13,060 nucleotides of DNA from the NCBI GenBank assembly GCA_900767075.1, contig CAAFXX010000240.1:1-13060 (forward strand), in the 5' to 3' direction. The notes under the pieces are model-generated. The model saw only the letters and a list, made by a program, of their open reading frames with translations, searched no databases and was not told the DNA's origin. Of the stretch, positions 6,325 through 13,060 are shown piece by piece (position 1 is the first letter of the stretch; each line of letters starts with the position of its first letter). Source of the DNA: Bacteroidales bacterium (GTDB lineage: Bacteria > Bacteroidota > Bacteroidia > Bacteroidales > Muribaculaceae). A program made the position numbers and the translations under genes.

Positions 6325-7956
6325 ATGAAAAGCGAATTAGTAGTAGATGTACAGCAAGAGGATGTATCTATTGCGTTGCTCGAAGACTCCCGACTCGTCT
6401 CGCTTCAGAAAGAAAGCCGCAACATAGCGTATGCCGTAGGTGATCTTTATCTGGCGAAGGTGAAAAAGATAATGCCGGGTCTTAACGCTGCCTTCCTCGA
6501 TGTCGGTTATGAAAAAGACGCTTTTCTTCATTATCTCGATTTAGGACCCCAATTCAGCACATACACCAAATTTCTTGAAGAGGCGTTCGCCGACAAAAAG
6601 AAAGTGCCGAATATCTCTAAATTCAAATTGGAGCCTGATATCCCCAAGCAAGGGACAATCCAGAATGTGATTCAGCCGGGTCAGCAGCTGCTCGTGCAAA
6701 TAGCCAAAGAACCCATCTCTTCCAAGGGACCGCGTCTGACCACGGAAATATCATTTACAGGCAGGTTTATGGTGCTGATGCCATTCGGCGACAAGATCTC
6801 GATTTCGCAGAAGATCAAGTCGACGGAAGAGAAAATCCGTCTGCGTCAGCTCGTGGGTAGCATAAAGCCCAAGGGATTCAGCGTAATAGTGCGTACGTCG
6901 GCAGAAAACAAACGTGTTGCCGAGCTCAATCACGAGATGCGTACGCTTGTGAAATGCTGGGAGGACTCGATCGCAAAAATGCAGAGGAGCCAGGCTCCAG
7001 CCCTCATCTATGAGGAAGAATCAAGGATGGTGAGCGTCATACGCGATATTTTTAGTCCGAATTTTGAAAATATCTATGTTAACGACGAAGAGGCTTTCAC
7101 GCAGATTCAGAATTATGTGGCGTTGATATCGCCTGAAAATAGAGAAATAGTAAAGCTCTACAACAAGGACATTCCTATTTTCGATCATTTCAACATCACA
7201 CGGCAGATCAAGAGCAGTTTCGGCAAAACTGTCACATTCAAGAGCGGAGCTTACATAATCATCGAGCAGACGGAAGCACTGCACGTGATTGATGTCAACT
7301 CGGGCAGCCGCAGCAAAGCGTCATCAGACCAGGAATCGAACGCCCTTGACGTGAACTGCAAGGCAGCCGACGAGATTGCCCGTCAGCTCAGGCTGCGTGA
7401 TATGGGCGGAATCATTGTAGTCGATTTCATCGACATGAACAAGGCGGAGCATCGGCAGGCACTCTACGACCATATGCGAGAGGCGATGGCTAACGACAGG
7501 GCTCGGCACAATATCCTTCCGCTCAGTAAATTCGGCCTTATGCAGATTACGCGCCAGCGTGTGCGCCCAGCATTGGAGATAACAACGAGCGAAACCTGTC
7601 CGTCGTGTTTCGGTAAAGGTGAAATACAGCCTTCCATCCTTTTCACCGATAAGCTCGAAGAGAAACTCGACTATTTGGTGAACCACCTGAAGGTAAAGAA
7701 ATTCAATCTGTATCTGCATCCTTTTGTCGAGGCTTACGTAAAGAAGGGAATGTTTTCACTTTACGGTAAATGGAAAAGGCGTTTCGGCAGAGGATTCAAG
7801 GTCATTGCCGATGAATCGATGGCGTATCTGCAGTATCGCGTCATCGACGCCACGGGCAGGGAACTGGATCTCCGTGAGGAGAGCGATATAAACTCGAGCC
7901 AGAGCAAAAATAAGGTGAGAGTAAAGAATCGGGATAAAGAGGAGTCTGCGTCATGA
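6325..7956 (+). CDS. rng: Ribonuclease G/E family endoribonuclease
   Basis: The product is 543 residues, near RNase G size and without the long disordered tail of RNase E. The N-terminus (1-38) is RNase G-like. An S1 RNA-binding domain begins at about 39 ('GDLYLAKVKKIMPGLNAAFLDVG') and is interrupted by a charged insertion at roughly 80-115, common in Bacteroidetes members. The catalytic domain carries the metal-site Asp323 in 'IDVNSGS' and Asp367/Asp370 in 'VVDFIDM'. The zinc-link 'CPSC' is Cys425/Cys428. These match Asp303, Asp346 and Cys404/Cys407 of E. coli RNase E, so the enzyme should be active. It cleaves single-stranded AU-rich RNA from 5'-monophosphate ends and matures rRNA (16S in E. 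coli). The tail after about 515 is polar and basic. The gene follows two terminator-like hairpins and a long leader hairpin, and ends at a strong terminator. Confidence 0.95.
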   Translation: MKSELVVDVQQEDVSIALLEDSRLVSLQKESRNIAYAVGDLYLAKVKKIMPGLNAAFLDVGYEKDAFLHYLDLGPQFSTYTKFLEEAFADKKKVPNISKFKLEPDIPKQGTIQNVIQPGQQLLVQIAKEPISSKGPRLTTEISFTGRFMVLMPFGDKISISQKIKSTEEKIRLRQLVGSIKPKGFSVIVRTSAENKRVAELNHEMRTLVKCWEDSIAKMQRSQAPALIYEEESRMVSVIRDIFSPNFENIYVNDEEAFTQIQNYVALISPENREIVKLYNKDIPIFDHFNITRQIKSSFGKTVTFKSGAYIIIEQTEALHVIDVNSGSRSKASSDQESNALDVNCKAADEIARQLRLRDMGGIIVVDFIDMNKAEHRQALYDHMREAMANDRARHNILPLSKFGLMQITRQRVRPALEITTSETCPSCFGKGEIQPSILFTDKLEEKLDYLVNHLKVKKFNLYLHPFVEAYVKKGMFSLYGKWKRRFGRGFKVIADESMAYLQYRVIDATGRELDLREESDINSSQSKNKVRVKNRDKEESAS

Positions 7957-7973
7957 ACTCCCCCATAATTTTG

Positions 7974-8010
7974 AAAAAAGCGGAAATCCACAACGGTTTT
8001 CCGCTTTTTT
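7974..8010 (+). terminator. Strong rho-independent terminator after rng (possibly bidirectional)
   Basis: AAAAAAGCGGAAA (7974-7986) pairs perfectly over 13 bp with TTTCCGCTTTTTT (7998-8010), leaving an 11-nt loop. The A run before and T run after make it symmetrical, so it could act in both directions. It starts 17 bp after the rng stop. The rest of the gap, 8011-8104, is AT-rich and must hold the SprT-like gene's promoter. Confidence 0.9.
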
Positions 8011-8104
8011 AACCCATTTGTGATAAGATCATGCCAAAACTTTGCTTAAAAGAGATTTGTATAATCATTTCAATCAGCCATGACTGATAATCAATTCTAT
8101 TCTT

Positions 8105-8803
8105 ATGATACCAACAACAGCATATATACACGAAAAATTCGATGAATTCAACCGGCTTATGTTTGAAGGCAAACTGCCGCAGGTGCCTGTAAGGATTACC
8201 CGGGCTCGCTCTTACCTCGGGCTACTGTCCTACACGGTAAAAAGAAGCCTTTTCGGCAAGAAACGATATAATGACTTCCTGTTGTCGGTAAGCGCAGTCC
8301 GCGATCTGCCTGAAAATGTGATAGAAGATACCGTAATCCACGAGATGATACATCTTTACATCCATCACAACGGTTACGGGGACACCGGTACCCACGGACG
8401 GTTGTTCAGGGGCATGATGGATAGAATCAACCGTAGTTTCAACCGGAATATAACCGTGAAGCATGAAGTTACGGAGGAGGAGAAACGCAGTGACCGTCAG
8501 ATACGGGCGCATTATATATGCCGTCTGCGGCTTGCGACCGGACAGACGGCATTAGTGGTGTCGCAGAAATCCGCGGTATTAAATCTGTGGAACGAAATAG
8601 AGTGTTCCCAACTCGTGAGCGATTTCAGATGGTTCGGATCAATAAATCCTTTTTTCAACCGGTATACACGGTCGCGCGTTTTCAGAAAATATTATCTTTC
8701 TAACGACGAGGAGCTTGACCGGGAACTCCGCGACGCGTACCCTCTCGAAAGAGACGGCAACACCGTCAGAGTGATCCAAGATAATCGGCGACTACGAAAG
8801 TAG
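8105..8803 (+). CDS. SprT-like zinc metalloprotease domain protein
   Basis: The product is 232 residues. The SprT-like domain occupies about 5-150. The zinc-binding HExxH is His79-Glu80-Met-Ile-His83 ('VIHEMIHLYI'), and the third ligand is probably His97 in 'GTHGRLFRGMM'. The family includes SPRTN, the protease that degrades DNA-protein crosslinks, and bacterial SprT proteins of poorly known role, so a DNA-repair function here is only a family-level guess. The C-terminal part lacks the usual four-Cys zinc ribbon: the region starts 'HYICRL' but has no paired CxxC. It ends in an Arg/Tyr-rich stretch ('FRWFGSINPFFNRYTRSR'). The start at ATG 8105 follows a leader without Shine-Dalgarno. The last 38 bp overlap the 3' end of folC. 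Confidence 0.88.
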   Translation: MIPTTAYIHEKFDEFNRLMFEGKLPQVPVRITRARSYLGLLSYTVKRSLFGKKRYNDFLLSVSAVRDLPENVIEDTVIHEMIHLYIHHNGYGDTGTHGRLFRGMMDRINRSFNRNITVKHEVTEEEKRSDRQIRAHYICRLRLATGQTALVVSQKSAVLNLWNEIECSQLVSDFRWFGSINPFFNRYTRSRVFRKYYLSNDEELDRELRDAYPLERDGNTVRVIQDNRRLRK

Positions 8804-10109
8804 AGCCTCCGATATAAACGATGTCTTTGGGGCAGGAATCATTTTCGGCTGCTGCCACTGCTTCAGAAACCCCGTCAAAAACGCGTCCGTCTATTCCATG
8901 ACCACGGAACCTCTCTGCAAGCTGATGCGACGGCAATGCGCGCGGAATCGCGGCATTCGTTATATAATATTCAGCATCCTTTGGTGCCAGATCCAGAATA
9001 TTGTCAATTGCCTTGTCGGCGACAAAACCAATCACTATCCTCAGGCGCGCTTCCGGATTTTCCTTTTTTCTTGCGGCGAGCATGCTTTCAAGTCTTGAGA
9101 AGTTGTAGGACAATCCTGCGATATTATGTCCTGTATCGCAGATTTCAGTCGGCACTTTCTTCATGATCATCCAGCGTGCCGCAAGACCGCTGTTTGCCGG
9201 AGTGTTTGCGAAACCTCGCCGTGCAGCATCGTCGCTGACGGCTATCCCGGCTCCACGCATTGCTTTCAAGGCTTCGAGGGCAGTGTTGATATTCTTTTTT
9301 TGATAATCTCCCGTGAGAGGAAATGTGAATTCGCCCAACAGATTCGAATGACAGATAAGGTTTGAACCGTCATCGTCCAAACAGGCATCAATCAATTCGT
9401 TTGTGACATAAGCCTCGGATAATGGTGCTCCAACTTCCGAAGCATGCGACAGAAATACATCTTTGACAGCTCCTTCCGCCTCTCCGATGACCACCGGAAC
9501 ACCCGGTTTCATAATGCCGGCTTTCTCGCGGGCGATTTCCGGCAATGAATGACCGAGGAATTGGGTATGGTCGAGCGATATGTTGGTTATGACGCAAACT
9601 TCCGGCGAAATGATATTGGTGGAATCGAGCCTGCCGCCCATACCGACCTCAATCACGGCATAATCAACATTTTCTTCGGCGAACCATTGGAACGCCATCA
9701 TCATCGTGAGCTCGAAAAACGACGGCTGGTCACCTTGGTAATTCTTTTCACGCTCTTTCCAGTCGCGGATGAAATTCAATACCCTCTCTTTAGGTATCAT
9801 TTTGCCGTTGACACGCATTCGTTCGCGAAAATCAACGAGATGGGGCGATGTGTAAAGAGCGGTTTTGTATCCCTGCTCCATGAGTATTGATGCAATCATG
9901 CTTGAAGTGGATCCTTTGCCGTTGGTGCCAGCTATATGTATTGACTTGAATCGGCGGTGAGGATGCCCGAGTTCGGCGTCAAGACGTTCAACCCGTTCAA
10001 GCCCGGGTTTATATCCGGCGGCTCCTACGCGAGAAAACATCGGGAGACGTCCAAAAAGCCAATCCAATTCCTCTTTATATTTTTTTTCAAACTTATCGCC
10101 TGCAGACAT
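8766..10109 (-). CDS. folC: Bifunctional dihydrofolate synthase / folylpolyglutamate synthase
   Basis: The product is 447 residues, normal for FolC. It is a cytosolic Mur-ligase-type ATPase that adds glutamate to dihydropteroate and then extends the glutamate tail of folates. The P-loop 'GTNGKGSTSS' is at 61-70. 'LYTSPHLVDFRER' (about 85-97) and 'VIEVGMGGRLDSTN' (152-165) are signature regions of the central domain, and 'ITNISLDH' lies at 174-181. The C-terminal Mur-ligase domain contains 'DTGHN', the counterpart of the usual D-G-A-H-N, and ends with 'GGSTFVVADYL'. ATG 10109 lies 12 bp after the second chromate-transporter gene on the same strand, so folC is the last gene of that operon. The conserved C-terminal motif lies in the part that overlaps the SprT-like gene, so the overlap is not a spurious extension of folC. 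Confidence 0.95.
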   Translation of the reverse strand: MSAGDKFEKKYKEELDWLFGRLPMFSRVGAAGYKPGLERVERLDAELGHPHRRFKSIHIAGTNGKGSTSSMIASILMEQGYKTALYTSPHLVDFRERMRVNGKMIPKERVLNFIRDWKEREKNYQGDQPSFFELTMMMAFQWFAEENVDYAVIEVGMGGRLDSTNIISPEVCVITNISLDHTQFLGHSLPEIAREKAGIMKPGVPVVIGEAEGAVKDVFLSHASEVGAPLSEAYVTNELIDACLDDDGSNLICHSNLLGEFTFPLTGDYQKKNINTALEALKAMRGAGIAVSDDAARRGFANTPANSGLAARWMIMKKVPTEICDTGHNIAGLSYNFSRLESMLAARKKENPEARLRIVIGFVADKAIDNILDLAPKDAEYYITNAAIPRALPSHQLAERFRGHGIDGRVFDGVSEAVAAAENDSCPKDIVYIGGSTFVVADYLGSL

Positions 10110-10121
10110 ATCAAATGTTTA

Positions 10122-10727
10122 TCAATAATACAGAAAAAGTCCGGCAATGCCCGACAGTATAATCACCAAAATGGGGTGTATCTTAACCTTCCTGCCCCGG
10201 AAGGGGAGAGGGAAAAATACAAGGCAGAAAGAAACGGCGCATATTGCGACTGATGTCCAGAGCTGCCAGTCGATGCCGCGTGGATTGAAATTCGCGCTGT
10301 TCATCAGCATTATCGCCGCTGACGCAATAAGACCGACAACAACAGGACGCAGGCCTGAAAATATAGCCTTTATGGCTCCGCTTTCATTATGACGCCGTAT
10401 GAAATGCGATGCATAGAGCACAAGAAAGAAACTCGGGACCGTGACAGCCAGTGTCGCAAGTATGGAGCCGATCACGCCCCATACCGGAGATGCAAGTGCC
10501 GGGTCGACTTGACCGGGAGCAGCATAACCGATATATGTGGCGGAGTTGATTCCGATAGGTCCCGGAGTCATCTGTGAGATCGCTACAATGTCGGTGAACA
10601 TTGTTTCGGAAATCCATCCCGGATCTACAACCGACTTTTCAACGAGCGACAGCATGGCATAGCCGCCACCGAATCCGAAAATGCCTATTTTCAGATATGC
10701 CCAGATTAATTTAAGATAAAAAGACAT
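10122..10727 (-). CDS. chrA: Chromate transporter family protein, second subunit of a pair
   Basis: The product is 201 residues, a single CHR domain. The signature 'LKIGIFGFGGGYAMLSLVEK' (about 12-31) comes first, then 'ISQMTPGPIGINSATYIG' (50-67). Several hydrophobic segments of about 20 residues follow, including 84-108, 125-144 and 150-175, and the protein ends in a hydrophobic helix. Short CHR proteins are encoded as adjacent pairs and work together. Well-studied long ChrA proteins, which carry two CHR domains in one chain, expel chromate, but the natural substrate in anaerobic gut bacteria is unknown. The gene begins 2 bp after the first CHR gene stops and ends 12 bp before folC. It resembles its partner in the FGGG and AxxQxxPG motifs, consistent with an old duplication. 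Confidence 0.93.
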   Translation of the reverse strand: MSFYLKLIWAYLKIGIFGFGGGYAMLSLVEKSVVDPGWISETMFTDIVAISQMTPGPIGINSATYIGYAAPGQVDPALASPVWGVIGSILATLAVTVPSFFLVLYASHFIRRHNESGAIKAIFSGLRPVVVGLIASAAIMLMNSANFNPRGIDWQLWTSVAICAVSFCLVFFPLPFRGRKVKIHPILVIILSGIAGLFLYY

Positions 10728-10729
10728 GA

Positions 10730-11332
10730 TTATTTTTTGGTTTTAGGATGCCGGCGTGAAAGCCGCCAGAAACAGTAACCTCCAAGCCCTCCGAGAATGA
10801 TATACATAATAGGGCTTGATATTGTCCCGAGGTCAAGCGATATCATAAGCGCCACCACAAGTGGAATCCAAACGGTGCGCCATTGCAGTCTTGCAGCTTT
10901 CGCCGAAGTGATGACGGGGGCGATTATCAATGCGACGACACAGGGACGGATTCCCATGAAAATCGCTGATATCACGCGATTGTTCTTAATGATGTCGGGG
11001 GTCAGGAAGATCGCTATCGCCAGAATGATTATGAACGATGGCAGGATCGTTCCAAATGAAGCTATCACGCTTCCCTTGGCGCCCCTGCATCTGTCTCCAA
11101 CGGATGTCGCTATATTTACCGCAAGGATTCCCGGCAAGGACTGGGCAACGGCAAGAAGATCGAGGAAATTATCCCGTTCGATCCAGTGATGCTTGTCGAC
11201 GATTTCCCGTTCGATGATTGAAATCATCGCCCAGCCTCCTCCGAAGGTGAAAGCTCCGATTTTAAAGAAAGTGGCAAACAGCTGCCATAGTCCGGCGGCC
11301 GGCTCTTCCGCCGCCTCTTTGACATGCTCCAT
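10730..11332 (-). CDS. chrA: Chromate transporter family protein, first subunit of a pair
   Basis: From ATG 11332-11330 the product is 200 residues, the same size as its partner. The CHR signature 'FFKIGAFTFGGGWAMISIIE' follows a short acidic N-terminus ('MEHVKEAAEEP'), then 'LAVAQSLPGILAVNIATSVG'. Three to four more hydrophobic stretches follow, and the tail is basic (ends 'RRHPKTKK'). A longer reading from TTG 11359 is possible but rejected, because that TTG is the end of a TAATTTTG promoter -7 box and could not be in the mRNA. It heads the operon CHR1-CHR2-folC. Substrate is unproven; chromate is only the founding member's substrate. Confidence 0.92.
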   Translation of the reverse strand: MEHVKEAAEEPAAGLWQLFATFFKIGAFTFGGGWAMISIIEREIVDKHHWIERDNFLDLLAVAQSLPGILAVNIATSVGDRCRGAKGSVIASFGTILPSFIIILAIAIFLTPDIIKNNRVISAIFMGIRPCVVALIIAPVITSAKAARLQWRTVWIPLVVALMISLDLGTISSPIMYIILGGLGGYCFWRLSRRHPKTKK

Positions 11333-11356
11333 AAGCAATATTCTTTTAAACGGGTG

Positions 11357-11388
11357 CAAAATTAATCCAATCCTTAATAATATTCAAC
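11357..11388 (-). promoter_or_regulatory. Bacteroides-type promoter of the CHR1-CHR2-folC operon
   Basis: On the minus strand, GTTG (11388-11385), a 20-bp spacer and TAATTTTG (11364-11357) fit TTTG-N19-21-TAnnTTTG with one mismatch. The start site would fall near 11350, giving a leader of about 18 nt to ATG 11332. This supports the ATG over the TTG at 11359. A 10-bp palindrome, TTCAGCTGAA (11392-11401), lies directly upstream of the -33 box. Confidence 0.55.
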
Positions 11389-11463
11389 TAATTCAGCTGA
11401 AAATGACTTAAGGAAAGATGAAAATAGAAAATATGTATCAGCTCCTTTAAGATGCAGTGCGGA

Positions 11464-13059
11464 TCATTCCTTCAGACGGCAGAGCACGTTATAAAGCTGT
11501 TCTCCCATATGGATACTGTAACCCTGGCGGGCGAAGACTATCCGGTTGAAGGTGTCAGCCACTACAGTGATCGGCTTCTCGCCGGAAGTCAGTTCGAGCC
11601 CGTTGACCAGCTCCTTGGCAATCGTTCCATCTTTGTCGATGCCAAGCACTACGTTCGGGGGAAGTTTGCAATAGTCATCTTTCCTGAATCTCGATGCACT
11701 GTCCTCATCCGGTAAAATAACCATGATTTTTCTCCCGGTCTTTTCAAGCTCTGCCGCTGCTGCCGCAATATCATTGAGAACATGCGAGCTGGGTTCATGC
11801 CCGGGCATTACTAATGTAAGGACGTAATATCCGCGCCCTGTAGTTGAAATCAATGAGGTCGCCTCACCCTCGGGATAAGGTATATAAGGCAGTTCGGCAT
11901 TAAGGCTTCCTATTACCTGAAGGGATGTGGTGTCTTGTCTGACCACGAGGTCTGCCGGAGTCGTTTTGTCGGGGTCGACCCTGAAAAAGTTGGCGCGACA
12001 CAGAACTGTGCCGTCGGCAAGGCGTTGGCCGCTGACGATGGTATATTGACCCGGTGCGAAAGGCTCGTGTCGCTCGTTGATCGAGGATAAAGGCTCAAAA
12101 TCGCCAAATCCGAGAAGCTTGGGCAGTCCGTTATCAATTTTTGATATGGTGAACTGTGAATAATATTTCGGTTCTCTGGTATATTTTTCTCCGGGAATGC
12201 CAATCATGATCTCTCCCTTGGCTGTTGAAATGTCTTTTGTTGCCGAGCCGAATCGCACGTCATGCCAGTTCCCGGATGCATCCGCATACTGCGTCTCCTC
12301 GCTCACAGGGTCAATACGCGCCGGAATCCCTATGCTTCGGCAAACCGCTACAAAGGCGATCGAACGTGAAAGGGAATCTGCCGTTCGGTTTTCCCATACT
12401 GAACGTGGTGACACGCGGTATCCGAGCGGATTGTAGTCTTTGTCAATGGTTATGTTTGCCGCCATCCATTTCTCAAGTTGACGGGGATCAGAAGAGTATT
12501 TTTGCTTTTCCTTGTCCGTCAAGGCTTTTGCAAAATATGACTTATAGGGCGTCAGTCGCTCGGTCTGTACTCGTGGATTCATTACATATTTGTCAAAGAG
12601 AGGATTTGCCGACGATGGAGTGGCGAGATGATCGGCGAGGACTTCCGTGGTTACGTCATGAAGGTCTTTTTCACTTATTGCGGAGAGTAATGCGACCGCC
12701 TTCTTGCGGTCTTCGGTTTTTACCGATTCCAAGAAATCTGTTATCGTCCGGTGGTTGCCTCTGGAGTCTATAAGCAGTTTGGCTGCCGAGATGTCAATCC
12801 CGAGATTATTGCAGAATTCTCGGGCGGATTTTTCATCAAGGAATGTAGCCTGATAGGCATTGCGTATAGAATCCTCCCGAATTTTGCGACTGTCATTGAG
12901 GGCGGCAGCTTCGGGACTGACGTACGGCAGCTTTGCTCCCGAGGGAGGAGGTACTATATCGAAATCCAATGTACCGGTGAAAGTCGCGTCCTTGTCAAGT
13001 GTGAGATATAAAGTGTCAGGTTCGCTTTTTGCGAGACCAAAACGGTTGCCGTCGGAAGC
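11464..13059 (-). CDS. Transglutaminase-like domain protein with thioredoxin-like C-terminus (5' end missing)
   Basis: The frame is open from the right edge to TGA at 11466-11464, giving 531 visible residues. The TTG at 12969 is internal; the true start lies off the window. Fragment residues about 20-190 begin with a beta-rich stretch ('TLYLTLDKDATFTGTLDFDI') and continue into a helical region. A transglutaminase-like core spans about 190-275, with 'VAVCRSIGIPARID' (237-250) and 'NWHDVRF' (264-270). The Cys at 240 lies only four residues before GIPAR. In active enzymes the nucleophile Cys is about 15 residues before that motif, where this protein has Asp/Ser, so the active site looks lost. 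About 411-531 resemble a thioredoxin/peroxiredoxin fold without a CxxC ('MVILPDED', 'DTFNRIVFARQGYSI'). It is probably exported; the function is unknown, and similar large proteins are common in Bacteroidales. Same strand as the CHR operon, 131 bp upstream, with no terminator seen between them. Confidence 0.8.
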   Translation of the reverse strand, partial: ASDGNRFGLAKSEPDTLYLTLDKDATFTGTLDFDIVPPPSGAKLPYVSPEAAALNDSRKIREDSIRNAYQATFLDEKSAREFCNNLGIDISAAKLLIDSRGNHRTITDFLESVKTEDRKKAVALLSAISEKDLHDVTTEVLADHLATPSSANPLFDKYVMNPRVQTERLTPYKSYFAKALTDKEKQKYSSDPRQLEKWMAANITIDKDYNPLGYRVSPRSVWENRTADSLSRSIAFVAVCRSIGIPARIDPVSEETQYADASGNWHDVRFGSATKDISTAKGEIMIGIPGEKYTREPKYYSQFTISKIDNGLPKLLGFGDFEPLSSINERHEPFAPGQYTIVSGQRLADGTVLCRANFFRVDPDKTTPADLVVRQDTTSLQVIGSLNAELPYIPYPEGEATSLISTTGRGYYVLTLVMPGHEPSSHVLNDIAAAAAELEKTGRKIMVILPDEDSASRFRKDDYCKLPPNVVLGIDKDGTIAKELVNGLELTSGEKPITVVADTFNRIVFARQGYSIHMGEQLYNVLCRLKE

Positions 13060-13060
13060 C

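Noticed and set aside
7324..7719. A 131-codon minus-strand ORF opposite rng
   Set aside because: It lies wholly opposite the conserved catalytic core of rng, with no domain and no promoter; it is a shadow.
8017..8044. A possible promoter for the SprT-like gene: TTTG 8017-8020 and AAACTTTG 8037-8044
   Set aside because: The spacer is only 16 bp and the -7 box lacks the leading T, so it does not fit the Bacteroides consensus well enough to list.
8080..8190. A short ORF from ATG 8080 overlapping the start of the SprT-like gene as a leader peptide
   Set aside because: It is out of frame, has no recognisable features, and runs into the metalloprotease coding region; nothing supports its translation.
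12225..12773. A 182-codon ORF on the plus strand inside the transglutaminase-like gene
   Set aside because: It is antisense to a well-supported coding region, has no recognisable domain, and its composition looks like a frame shadow.
12967..12969. TTG as the start of the transglutaminase-like gene
   Set aside because: The frame stays open to the right edge with a continuous beta-rich domain sequence, so this codon is internal.
1..13060. CRISPR array, prophage, insertion sequence or defence island
   Set aside because: No regular direct repeats, transposase, integrase, toxin-antitoxin or nuclease-system genes are visible; every long ORF is accounted for by chromosomal families.

Overview
The window looks like a chromosomal housekeeping stretch of a Bacteroidales bacterium, probably a gut lineage near Muribaculaceae; the phylum is much surer than the family. 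The evidence is the gene content (patatin-POTRA-barrel protein, lipoprotein ApbE, a 29-residue COX24/AURKAIP1-like peptide beside an HU protein and an RNase G with a long S1 insertion, paired short chromate-transporter proteins, and a transglutaminase-like protein with a thioredoxin-like tail), start codons without Shine-Dalgarno sequences, and promoters of the Bacteroides TTTG-N19-21-TAnnTTTG type. No tRNA, rRNA, insertion sequence, phage gene or CRISPR array is visible, and base composition looks even throughout.

Layout. Positions 2-2050 (+) hold the 3' part of a patatin-like outer-membrane phospholipase whose start lies off the left edge. It converges on rmuC (3137-2007, -), and the two coding regions overlap by 44 bp. 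apbE (4202-3186, -) lies upstream of rmuC and probably shares its transcript. A 137-bp divergent region with interleaved promoters separates apbE from a DJ-1/PfpI-family gene (4340-4930, +), which is followed closely by a YigZ/IMPACT-family gene (4952-5560, +). After a 187-bp AT-rich leader region come an HU/IHF-family gene (5748-6020), the 29-codon basic ORF (6084-6173), two terminator-like hairpins, a long imperfect hairpin, and rng (6325-7956), which ends at a strong terminator. A SprT-like metalloprotease gene (8105-8803, +) then converges on folC (10109-8766, -) with a 38-bp overlap. folC is the last gene of a tight minus-strand operon that begins with two chromate-transporter-family genes. 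The right edge holds the 3' part of a gene for a transglutaminase-like protein (11464 to the edge, -).

How the genes fit together. The HU, small basic protein and RNase G block is a nucleoid, translation and RNA-processing module. The rng leader carries structured RNA that could couple rng expression to upstream readthrough or to self-cleavage. The two CHR proteins are expected to assemble together as one transporter. The other neighbours share no obvious pathway.

I do not see a new defence or mobile system. The best leads are structural: the RNA elements around the small ORF and rng, the interleaved divergent promoters at apbE/DJ-1, the two overlapping convergent gene pairs, and the apparently inactive transglutaminase fold.
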